Of a DNA stretch of 64,000 nt, positions 55,703 through 64,000 are shown piece by piece. The notes beneath the pieces were generated by a model that worked only from the letters and a program-made list of their open reading frames with translations, was not told the origin of the DNA and searched no databases. Every line of letters starts with the position of its first letter. Position 1 is the first letter of the stretch. Location of the stretch: contig JAULSN010000005.1 in assembly GCA_033439765.1 (NCBI GenBank), forward strand, positions 62,001 to 126,000. Direction: 5' to 3'. Position numbers and translations under genes: made by a program. The DNA comes from Lasiosphaeria ovina (Eukaryota; Ascomycota; Sordariomycetes; Sordariales; Lasiosphaeriaceae).

Positions 55703-56172
55703 CTATTTCGGCTTGATGGCCGCGCCCTCGAGCTCATACGAGTCTCGGAACGTATCTCGCACCTCGTCCGGAGCCGCGGGTGGCTCGGAGCCTCCGAGCA
55801 CAAGCACCGTGGCCCCCGATCGCGGCGCAGTTTTCTTCACCGTGACGGACTTGGCCTGGGAGTTGGCTTGGGTCTGGAGGTTGTGGTAACCACCGGCGGT
55901 GAACTGGTTCTCACGCAAAGACGTGGTCAGCCAATCACGTGGAGTGAGACGGGGGGAGGGAGAGAGGGAGGGGGAAGAAGAGTCGTGGAAGACCATGTGA
56001 ATGATGTATTACATAAGGCGGCCTTACTTACACATTACTTGTCAAGGTGGTAGTTCGCGCCCCCCCGCAGCGGCTGCATATAGATCCTTAGCTGGTCGTT
56101 CCCGGTTGGGAAGCACTCCAGCTTCGAGGCCGGAATATTATCAAGGAAGTCTATGAATACGGCTTTCGCCAT
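55703..56172 (-). pseudogene. Paralogue B of the small unknown gene, premature stop at the end of exon 1
   Basis: Exon 1 (56172-56032) is exactly 47 codons, as in paralogue A, and is alike over its length (FLDNIPASKLECFP, IYMQP, NYHLDK). Codon 46, CAA in A, is TAA here, directly before the same TGT/GTAAG donor. Exon 2 (55903-55703) opens at the equivalent CAG acceptor with FTAGGYHNLQTQANSQAK, continues ATVLVLGGSEPP and EVRDTF, and ends in TAG without the Glu-Leu repeat. An alternative GTAATG donor upstream of the stop is out of phase with exon 2. The C-to-T change in a CA context is the kind made by RIP. Unless readthrough or an unseen splice occurs, only a 45-aa product is possible. Confidence 0.6.
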
Positions 56173-56548
56173 TGTGGTTAAGAATTACCTTTGTAATGCT
56201 TGTCCCTTGATCATTGAATTGATTTCATATCTGAGAGGGTGTTGTGGAGTTCCGCACAATGTCATTTAAACCCCGGAGCTCATGGACTATGACTGTGTGT
56301 TGTAGAGTCAAGTTGCATGAGTGGTAAGGTTGACGTGGAGTCATCCCAAGTTCTCGCGCCATCTTCTGTTTGTCATGATTTAATTACATCTGCAAACGGC
56401 ATGTAACACGTGTGATAAGTGGTTACGACTACTTCCCCTAGATTTCAAGATGCATGTGCTAATATTCGAATCACGTATGCTTACTTTTAACACACCTACT
56501 CCAATACCTGAACTACATACAGTAGATCCTAATATGCCCCTATCTAGG

Positions 56549-56735
56549 CCAAACGAGCTTGCTAGCGTGAGATCCTTTCAGGCTCCCAGCACGGTGGCCA
56601 CCTTGATAGTGCCCGAGGGCGCCGAGCCGGCCGGCCGCCCGTCCCAGCTCGAAGTTGGAGTTCGAGCAAGGCCCGAAGTCCGGCAAACGGGGCCGCCGGG
56701 GTAACGTGGTTAGCCTGAGGTGCTGAAAGGTTAAT
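56549..56735 (+). pseudogene. Relic third copy of the small unknown gene (exon 2 fragment)
   Basis: DNA from about 56549 tracks exon 2 of paralogue A: GCTTGCTAGCGTGAGA against GCTTGCCAGCGTGAGG, then CGGTGGCCACC, CGAGGGCGCCGAGCCGGCC, and the end GTTAGCCTGAGGTGCTGAAAG against GCTAGCCTGAGGCGCTGAAAG. The block encoding the helical segment is missing. The Glu-Leu region is reduced to about three decayed units (CTCGAAGTTGGAGTTCGAGCA), and the frame is shifted at the end. Many differences from A are C-to-T or G-to-A. No exon 1 is present. Confidence 0.65.
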
Positions 56736-56882
56736 TATGTCATGGTCGATGGTAATAGAACTCAGGGAATTGACTAATTCTCGGTCGTCCTTAATTTTGA
56801 AACATCAATCACTTTCTATGGCCTTGCCACGCAAGCAATCATTCCCTATGTCGTGGCACGCAAACAAGTTAGTCATAGCCAT

Positions 56883-59800
56883 CTAGCCAAGGATGATCTC
56901 CCTCCACTCCGCCCTGGACTGATCAAACGCGGCCTTGAACACCTTCCCCAGGCCGACACGGCGGCAGAAACCTTCAAACGGCGACCCCTCGACGAGCAGC
57001 ACATAGAACAGGTCCCACTCCGACTCTTCCCGCTCGCTCGGGATGTAGTAGCCCCAGTGCGGAAACTCGGCCGCCGTGAACGACTTTGCGTCGGATATGG
57101 CAACAAAGTCAAACTCGGTTCTCTGCTCCCCGCCACCCCGTGCCTCCGTATGCCCGCGAGTGTGGTTGTGCCCATCCCCTGCGTTGTTCTCGTGATGAAC
57201 TGTTCCCTCTGAAGGGGAATCCCCAACCAGCGTCACTTGACTTTGGTCTGTATTTCCCCTTGGCACCACCCCCACTCCATCCACCTCTGCCTCCTTTTTC
57301 CTGTGGCACTTGCACTCGCAGTCGGCCTCTTTGTCTTTCCCGACCGGCGGCTCCTCCTCCTCGTCGTACCTCCTGGGGTTGAAATCGTCCAGGGGCTTTT
57401 TCTGTCTCGCGAACCACTCCGGGTCCAGCAGGATCGACCCGCACTTGTCGCCGCGTCGGTCGATGATGTCAAACCGTGCAAGACCCTCCTCGACCTCCTC
57501 ATGATCGGAGACGCAATGGCCCGAGGGAGTGACGTCGGCGGGCACGACGCGGAACGAAGCCCGCCACGAAAAGAACTGTAGGAAGATCTGGTCGGGGAAC
57601 TTCTGCACTGTGCCCCGCGCTCGGAAGGTCCCGTCCACGGGCACGTTGTACGGGTCCTCGGGCAGCGTCAGGGAAAACTCGGCGTCAGCGCTCACGCTGC
57701 GCACCGTAGTCCGTCCCGGCGCATCGCGATGGCGGCCGTATTCGTCGTACAGAGGGTCTGCTACAGGGCTACCCATGATACCGTCCGAGCGCACGCCTAA
57801 GTCGTGATTGTCATATACCATGTACAAGTCGTCCGAGTCGTCAGCCTTCCCGACAAGGGCGTCCAAAGACGAGGGGGACCGAGTTGAGCGATCTGATCCG
57901 TCCCCCTTCGGCACGCGGCCCAAGAAATTTTCCCTCAGGGGCTGTCTGTTGACTCCGTCATATTTCCTTCCTGTTCTCGGACGAGGCATAGTGAATCTAT
58001 TCTCTCTTCTCCGCATGTCTCGTGTCACGTCGATTGGGTTGACTCTGTCATGTCTAGTTCTTGATTCTAAACTAGCCAATGTGTTCGCCCTCTCTCGACT
58101 GATTTCAGTGCGCACCGACCTCTCCCGTCTGTCCAATTCGCTGTCCGACGACTGCTGATTCTCAATAGACGGGGCGATCGAGCCCGTTTCCACCTCCATG
58201 GCGCGGCCGTAGCCTCTCCATCTTGGCTGCTGCGTGTCGTCTTCGTCGGAAGGCCGCTTCCGGCGCGACTGGCGCTGACCCCAGACCCTCTTCAGCGTGC
58301 CCTGGCCGTCCCGGATACGCCAGTCGATCCAGGTATGGTCCAGGAGCCACTCGTGGACGTCCTCAAGACACCCGCCGACCATCTCGGGCCGGTACGCCAT
58401 CCCGTTGCTCGCCCAGCCGGACCAGGACCAGCTCGGAAACTTCATCTCCTTATACTTGGGCTCCTTGGTGTGCACGGGCTTGACCAGCCTGGAGGATCGA
58501 CCGACGGGCTGCCACAGCAGCGCAAAGTCGAAATGAGAAGTTGGGAGGCCGAAGAGGAAGGGGCACTTCATGGTGTACTCCATCAGCTCGGACATGCCGC
58601 TGAAGGCGGCGAGGATGTCGAACGGCTCGGAAAAGTTCCGCTGCGTGTAGAGCTTGACGCAGTGGACGTAGAACCACAGGCTGCGGCGCTTCAGCTGCGA
58701 CAGCATCTGTAGCGGTGACCGCACCATGTCCAGCGACCAGCCGCGGCCCCTGCGGTCGGCAAACACGTCCTCGCACATGCCCGTGGACCGGCACTGGAAG
58801 TAGATGCGGCCGCCGGTGAATATGAGGCAGCGCCGCGACAGCAGCCGCTCCTGGAACGTCCACGCCCGCGTGTTCCACTTGGACGCCTCGATGCTGGCCT
58901 CTGGCGGCTCGTGGAGGAACAGGCGCACCCCGGGCGCGCACGTCTCCATGTGCTGGGTGCGCTTGAGCTTGTTGTCCAGCGCCCGCAAGCCGTCCCGCGC
59001 GTCTTCGCCGTCGGCCGCGCAGAGCGTGATGGTGGCGTTTCCGTATATCAAGTGCATGGCCCGGGCGTTGAGGTTCCAAGAGTGCGTGCTGTCCTGGACA
59101 ATGCACAGGGCGTCGATCCAGATATACTTGATGCCCAGCGAGTGGACCAGCTGGATACTCTGCTGCAGGGCGAGGGGGAGTTGCGCCATGACGGATGCCA
59201 GGCCGCCCGACTTGCGCCTCTTTTGCACGTTTCGCATGTTGGTCTTGTAGTGACGATTGGCGCTCTTGCCCCAGACGTAGCTTACGGCCGCGTATGGGAG
59301 GAAGCGGATGTTGCCTTTCTTGTCTTTTTCCTGCGGCAGGGGAACCAGTCGCTTGTTTTCAATGTCGAAGACGCCAAAGTACGGCTCAGTCAAGATCCGG
59401 AGAAAATCCTGCTCGACCCCGAGGTTCCTGGTGCACAGCTTGCCGTGGTTTGACTCGCAGAGCCTCATGAACTCTCGGATGATGTTGCCCTTGTACTCTG
59501 TCGGGCCGACACGCCTTCCCAGGAACTGGGTTTCGTCATTCAGGAGCTGCCGGTAGCCTACATTCGCCGGATCGTATCTTGCTGGAGCCGCGAGGATCAG
59601 GTAGGCCACGTAGTCTTTGATGGCCTTCCGGGCTGCGGGATCGAGATCACAATGGACAGGAGCCGTCCAGCACACGCGAAGCCTCCGGCTGCGTTTCTGT
59701 GGCTTCGCCGAGTCCATCGAGAGGCGGCCGTCAACCTCCCAAAGAACATGGCACGTCGAATCATCGGGTAGCTCGTGATGGTCTGGAACGGCTAGGGAGA

Positions 59801-59993
59801 CGAGGCTGCACAGCTTGCAGTCGTTGTTCGCCCTGTCCCTGATGCGCTTCCAATTACCCAATTCGAATCGCCTGTTGCAAAGCTGCAGTAGTTCGACAGT
59901 CGGGTTTACGTCGACCGCTGTGTCGTCCGAAATGATAAACGTTGTCGGGGCGAGGTTCAGTTTGGCACACCACCTGCAGGTTGGAACAGCCAT
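56883..59993 (-). CDS. HET domain (heterokaryon incompatibility) protein
   Basis: A single exon encodes 1036 aa from ATG 59993 (the frame extends to a GTG upstream). The N-terminus has paired cysteines CRWC (6-9) and CKLC (59-62), typical of HET proteins. The HET domain spans about 232-392: LPYAAVSYVWG, LGIKYIWIDALCIVQDS, then WNTRAWTFQERLLSRRCLIF. These three blocks define the family, which links to TIR-like folds and triggers cell death in fungal nonself recognition. A middle region of about 250 residues is charged and disordered (Arg/Ser/Asp-rich). The C-terminal third has FRVVPADVTPSG, a CECKCH cluster and EFPHWGYYIPSEREESEWDL, found in long HET proteins. Allelic specificity or a partner cannot be inferred. 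It diverges from the Clr5 gene over about 860 bp. Confidence 0.93.
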   Translation of the reverse strand: MAVPTCRWCAKLNLAPTTFIISDDTAVDVNPTVELLQLCNRRFELGNWKRIRDRANNDCKLCSLVSLAVPDHHELPDDSTCHVLWEVDGRLSMDSAKPQKRSRRLRVCWTAPVHCDLDPAARKAIKDYVAYLILAAPARYDPANVGYRQLLNDETQFLGRRVGPTEYKGNIIREFMRLCESNHGKLCTRNLGVEQDFLRILTEPYFGVFDIENKRLVPLPQEKDKKGNIRFLPYAAVSYVWGKSANRHYKTNMRNVQKRRKSGGLASVMAQLPLALQQSIQLVHSLGIKYIWIDALCIVQDSTHSWNLNARAMHLIYGNATITLCAADGEDARDGLRALDNKLKRTQHMETCAPGVRLFLHEPPEASIEASKWNTRAWTFQERLLSRRCLIFTGGRIYFQCRSTGMCEDVFADRRGRGWSLDMVRSPLQMLSQLKRRSLWFYVHCVKLYTQRNFSEPFDILAAFSGMSELMEYTMKCPFLFGLPTSHFDFALLWQPVGRSSRLVKPVHTKEPKYKEMKFPSWSWSGWASNGMAYRPEMVGGCLEDVHEWLLDHTWIDWRIRDGQGTLKRVWGQRQSRRKRPSDEDDTQQPRWRGYGRAMEVETGSIAPSIENQQSSDSELDRRERSVRTEISRERANTLASLESRTRHDRVNPIDVTRDMRRRENRFTMPRPRTGRKYDGVNRQPLRENFLGRVPKGDGSDRSTRSPSSLDALVGKADDSDDLYMVYDNHDLGVRSDGIMGSPVADPLYDEYGRHRDAPGRTTVRSVSADAEFSLTLPEDPYNVPVDGTFRARGTVQKFPDQIFLQFFSWRASFRVVPADVTPSGHCVSDHEEVEEGLARFDIIDRRGDKCGSILLDPEWFARQKKPLDDFNPRRYDEEEEPPVGKDKEADCECKCHRKKEAEVDGVGVVPRGNTDQSQVTLVGDSPSEGTVHHENNAGDGHNHTRGHTEARGGGEQRTEFDFVAISDAKSFTAAEFPHWGYYIPSEREESEWDLFYVLLVEGSPFEGFCRRVGLGKVFKAAFDQSRAEWREIILG

Positions 59994-60851
59994 GCTGAGA
60001 GATAGAGTGTGGTGATGACAACAAGACACGGTGTGAAATAGCGATCAAGATTTGAATACGAATAGCTAGTGCTCTACCTGTACGGCGATGAAGGTGAGGT
60101 GGTTTTATTCTGTACGACACGCTGCTAAGAAAAGAAGTAGAAATACAAGAAGGCCTAAGTCGGAAGAAAACCTCATGTCTGCTAGATGTAACGTTCCCTA
60201 TCGCACTAGATCGGAAGTTGCCTTTCGCATTACAAATGCTCTTGGCTCAGTTCAGCTCTTGCATCTCGGTCTGCAAGACAAGTATGAACTGATGAGCGGG
60301 GAGCCTCAAACACTGAAGCACTCAGCGCGGTTTGTCCAGCCTCGTTGAGTCTCGAAGCAGTCCAAGTCCACGATGTAACCCACAAAACCCCGACTTCTAG
60401 CGTACAGAGTGTCAGTCCAAATCGGGTGCACAATGAGGAGCAAGACGGCCTGTCCAATTGGTAGTCGTACGCCCAGTGTGGGCGCATCTTTGCTCGATTG
60501 GGCACCCGGGAGAGGAAACCAAGGGACGCATGCAGCCGGCTGCAACTCACTCATCGGCAACTGCGCCATTGGTTCCGTGCTTGATGTAGCTGTTATCGCA
60601 ACCCGAAGTGAGTGCATCATGCACGGGAAGACTGAGCCACCGAGTCTGCATGCTGCGTTGTAATTTTGTCACCAGCCACGCTGCCACTAGCCCTAGTTCG
60701 GGCTCCCGGATCCTACGGCCACTTTGTAAGCTGTCGACTTTCATCGTAAGCATCCTCGCACTGGCCAGACTCCTTGCCACAGACGACACGTCGGCGGAGG
60801 CCCTCAATCTTGTCTCATTGTGTACACGAATTTGCCACAAACCAGCACACA
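59994..60851. other. Divergent promoter region between HET and Clr5 genes
   Basis: The interval serves as 5' flank for both genes. No additional gene is supported; frames on either strand have no motifs. Confidence 0.5.
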
Positions 60852-62317
60852 ATGTCTCCTAGCCCTCATGCAGAGACCCTCCCAATGTGGGAGTGCCACC
60901 GAGAGACGATTACCCGTCTGTACCTGGTCGAAGACCGGCCGCTTGAAGAGGTGCGGAGGATTATGGCCGCCCAATTCGGCTTCAAGGCCACGTGAGTTGC
61001 CCTCTTGGGTGTAAACACCGGGATCAAGACTTGATGCTGAGTCTGGCATACAGTAAGCGAATGTACACATTCCGCGTCAAGAAATGGGGCATCAAGAAGA
61101 ACTACACGGCCGACGAAAAGGACCAGATTGCCCTGCAGATAGCCGACGCCCTAGCCAAGAACCAAGAGCTGTCCGGCCTGGTCTTCAACAACCGGCCCAT
61201 TAAGCATCACCGAATCGTAAGACATGTTAGGTCCAAGGAGCCAGGGGCCGCTCCTTGCACCCCCCAGCTGTGGGCCCACTACCAGGGGCTTAAGGACGCC
61301 GCACATCAAGTTTCGGGTCAGCCAACCGACCACATTGGTGCGACGCTGCCTTTCTTCCAGACCAGATCCGCCGAGATCATTCTTCAAGCCACCCACAGTT
61401 TCGTCAGCTCGATTGCAGACATCACGTCCTGCAAGTCCAGCTGCAATGCAGCAGCGGGTGATCAGTCCGGCTCAGTCAGATCCGGGCCGTCCAATCCCGC
61501 AGTCCGGGGCTTCTGGGCCGACTTGGGCAGCGCTCTGTACCTGCTGCGCGTGGGGGCGTCCAAGCTGGACTGGGAGAACTTCCACGCGGCGTGGCGAAAG
61601 GCGCCTGAGGCCGCCGTCTCCGACCCTGCAACTCTGCTGAGGAGGATCCTAACCATCGCCGTGCCCGCTTACCTGAGCCACCTCCCCGGTCTGTGCGGGA
61701 TCATCTTGAAGTTCATGGCCGAGCTGCTCCACATCAGACTCGGTGCAACCCACCCGCTCGTTCAAGTCTGCACCCAGATCCAGCGCGACGGCGAGACCCG
61801 CAGGACCCTGGACGCCGCCCTCCGTCTCGTGAGGGACTTGTTTGAAGAACGGCTGGGCCCAGAGCATTCCGAGACGTTCAAGAGCCACCTCGCGCTGGTC
61901 GTGTGCCAGCGACGAAACTTAGACCTGGCAGCCGCGGAGAAATCAGCCGTGGGGCTGATCCAGCGGTGTCGAACGTGCCCCAGCCTCCACTCCCAGCTGA
62001 CGGACGCAGTGCTGATGCACGCCTACATACTCAAGGACCAGCGCCGCTTTGGCGAGGCCATCGCGCTGCACCATCAGATCCTCAGCGAGTTCCACGGTAT
62101 GGGTCTGGTGCGCGACGGGCAGCGCATCGGCTCCAGGGAGTGCCTCGCCGAGCTGTACCGCTTCCAGGGCCACCTCGCGGTGGAAAGCTGGCACCTTGCC
62201 CAGGCGCTGAAGGACGCAGAGAGGGTGTATGGGCAACGCGCCGCAGAGACGCAGCATGTCCGGGACAAGTTGAGACGGTCGCTGAAGGAGCGGGGCCGTC
62301 TTGATGAAGAGACGTGA
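60852..62317 (+). CDS. Clr5 domain protein with helical C-terminal region
   Basis: Exon 1 (60852-60991) and exon 2 (61054-62317) flank a 62-bp intron (AC/GTGAGT...ACAG, phase 2) and encode 467 aa. The N-terminal Clr5 domain spans the junction: MWECHRETITRLYLVEDRPL, EEVRRIMAAQFGFKATKRMY, then TFRVKKWGIKKNY. Clr5 is a fungal helix-turn-helix-like module named after S. pombe Clr5, a silencing factor, and is common at the N-terminus of large accessory fungal proteins. The rest is alpha-helical with TPR-like spacing (ILKDQRRFGEAIALHHQILSE, FQGHLAVESWHLAQALKDAE). A DNA- or chromatin-linked regulator is likely. Confidence 0.85.
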
Positions 62318-63193
62318 CAAGAGCCAGGAATGGCCCGCCGCCTTGCATCCCACCATGAAGGCCATATACGACCAAAGAGCGTCAGCGGGGTCACAGTATT
62401 CGTCTCCAACGAGTGGTATACTGCTGGGCTTCATTGTCTGGTGATGGATCTACAACAGCCCATTGTGGGTTTACAGTACGCCAGTCTCGTGTTCCCTGAT
62501 AGACTTGCTATTCACAAATACTGACGGTTAGCAAACATTGACAGAACAAGAAAACAACAAAGACAACGAGGACAGGCATGCCTGGCGAGCGTAAGTCTAT
62601 GGTACAGGTGGTCATAGTCGAGTGATTAAATTTGCAAGGATAGGACTTTCCATTAGTTCAGAGCGCCAGGGCCTTCAGGGTTCCAGATAGAGGCCTATGA
62701 TGATACACGGCTGAGGGTATGTGTCCGGGTAGATAAAGTACCTCGTCTGGGGATTGTCGTATGAAGTGCAAACACTAGTGTATGCGGTTTAGATATCGTT
62801 GTATACATGTCAAATATCGCTGTATACATATATTATAGAATTAGTAAAGGTAGGATCGCACCGGTGCTACTACATTTGATGGGCAACCTAGACGGCCCCG
62901 GAATGGCTGGGGCGTTTCCAAAGGAAATAATATTGACGGAGACTAAGGGGGGTAGCTCTTTGCTCCTTTGGTACCGGCAGGGCGCCACGGCCGCCATTGC
63001 GATGGCCTCGATCAGAATTACATTTGTCACGTCAAAGCCGTCGAAACAGCGGGAAGCACGAGAACGAGATTGCTAATTCCCTACCAGAAGTGTAAATACC
63101 TATACTGAGTAGCTAGTAAACTCACCGTGATATGTGTCATCCCGATCGCCGCCTAAAGGCGCTCTCCCATATCTCGCCAATATTCCTGTCGCA
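62318..63193. other. Gene-free interval
   Basis: This holds the Clr5 3' flank and that of the minus-strand gene beyond. TATA-rich words occur near 62790-62840. No gene is supported. Confidence 0.45.
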
Positions 63194-63924
63194 CTAGGTC
63201 TGTCTGCGCTTAGGAGTTGGGTCGGGGGACAGGAACCCCTGCTTCCGCTTCTGCAAAGCCGAAGAGGCGCTCGTGTCTGACGCTGAACCAAAGCCTCCAA
63301 AACCTTGCCGGTCATTGGGTTAGCAAGCAGAACGAGGCAGCGGTTTGAGGTGGAAGTTTATCACATACCTCCTTGAATAGACGGGAGGGGCATAGCGACG
63401 GTCGAAGCCATATTGGATCCAGAGGGAGGCCCATTTGCCAGCCCTGTAAAGTTTCTGGGGTACCAGCGACCCTGTGCGTCCGTGCCTGTGTTTGTAGGCG
63501 GGGGGGCATACGTCGTCATGGTGCGATCCAACTTCGTGTCTGGCTCAGCTTTGATAGGGCCAAAAGCTCGAGGATTGCGAGGGGGCTTCCAGTTCGAAGG
63601 GCCCTTGGGAGTTGGTCTCAGGTTTGCCAGAGGAGGCTTGATCTGGCGATCTTCGGGATTATGATTCGAGCCGGAGGCTGGAGTCGCAGCGACGGGAGCC
63701 GGCGTGCTCGGAAGCGACGTCGCAGCCATTGCTGAACACCCAGGGTCAGACCAGTATCAAGAACAAAGGTTGGACTTACTTACCAGCGTCAATGATGGAC
63801 TGGATCCTCACTTTCGAGATACCTGAGAGAATTGCCTCATCGATGGCATCGTAAATAGCGCGAAGCTTCTTGCCATCCCCCGCCGTGGTTTCATTTCCGG
63901 GCTGAGAGGTGTTGGGCTGGTAGT
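63194..63924 (-). CDS. 3' part of an unknown protein gene (5' end outside the window)
   Basis: Three exons are visible on the minus strand: 63924-63784, 63731-63369 and 63303-63194 (TAG). They are joined by introns of 52 bp (GTAAGT...TTCAG) and 65 bp (GTATGT, GCTAACC, GCAAG). Phases agree, so the frame is continuous; a further intron precedes 63924 (GTTAAC...GGCAG) and runs beyond the window. Visible protein: a helical segment KKLRAIYDAIDEAILSGISK, VRIQSIIDAAMAATSLPSTP, then a Pro/Asn-rich region (KGPSNWKPPRNPRAFGPIKA, RWYPRNFTGLANG), ending GFGGFGSASDTS and KRKQGFLSPDPTPKRRQT. The basic end could be a nuclear localisation signal. I do not recognise the family. Confidence 0.6.
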
Positions 63925-64000
63925 CTGCCAAGAGTTAACCATTGCATCATACAGTCTAGTGGGAATGTAGTGAAATGTAAGGAAAGGGAAAGGAAATTAG

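Overview
The window is nuclear DNA of a filamentous ascomycete, most likely a sordariomycete. Genes carry short introns (about 44-120 bp) with fungal splice signals. The gene families are typical of Pezizomycotina: HET, Clr5, Zn2Cys6 and C2H2 regulators, CorA-like channels, sugar porters and APH-fold kinases. Coding DNA is GC-rich, gene-free stretches are long, and no bacterial operon features are present.

Layout. 0-4.6 kb: a mitochondrial SDH assembly factor (SDHAF4/Sdh8 type, minus) diverges from an FHA-domain protein kinase. 5.5-9.0 kb: a degenerate minisatellite, an unrecognised gene with a frame conflict, a multi-pass membrane protein and a small cysteine-containing, probably secreted protein. 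9.8-14.9 kb: an MFS transporter, a sugar porter and a membrane-tethered double-psi beta-barrel protein, all on plus. 16.5-25.4 kb: a C2H2 regulator (minus) and the ER lectin Yos9/OS-9 (plus), separated by a 4.7 kb gap. 26-31 kb: a decayed Zn2Cys6 regulator, then a field of 166-bp, 84-bp and 9-bp tandem repeats. 32.5-36 kb: an unrecognised protein with a faint ADP-ribosyltransferase-like tail and a short-chain dehydrogenase. 39.8-44.4 kb: a CM1/Cnn_1N spindle-pole-type scaffold and a secreted lysozyme-like protein. 48.1-54.4 kb: a ten-exon CorA-like transporter and an APH-fold kinase-like protein. 54.6-62.3 kb: three copies of a small unknown gene (one intact with an expanded Glu-Leu repeat, one with a premature stop, one relic), a possible 247-bp MITE, and divergent HET and Clr5 genes. 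63.2 kb to the end: the 3' part of an unknown minus-strand gene.

Most genes are ordinary housekeeping or regulatory loci and do not form one metabolic cluster. The 54.6-62.3 kb accessory segment is the best candidate for something undescribed: a fast-evolving small paralogue family beside a HET gene and a Clr5 gene. The CorA gene has an unusual exon structure, with a 9-nt micro-exon, a 44-nt GC-AG intron and a stop-free intron of 3n length. All splice sites were placed by eye from consensus, reading phase and remembered family motifs; nothing was aligned by software.
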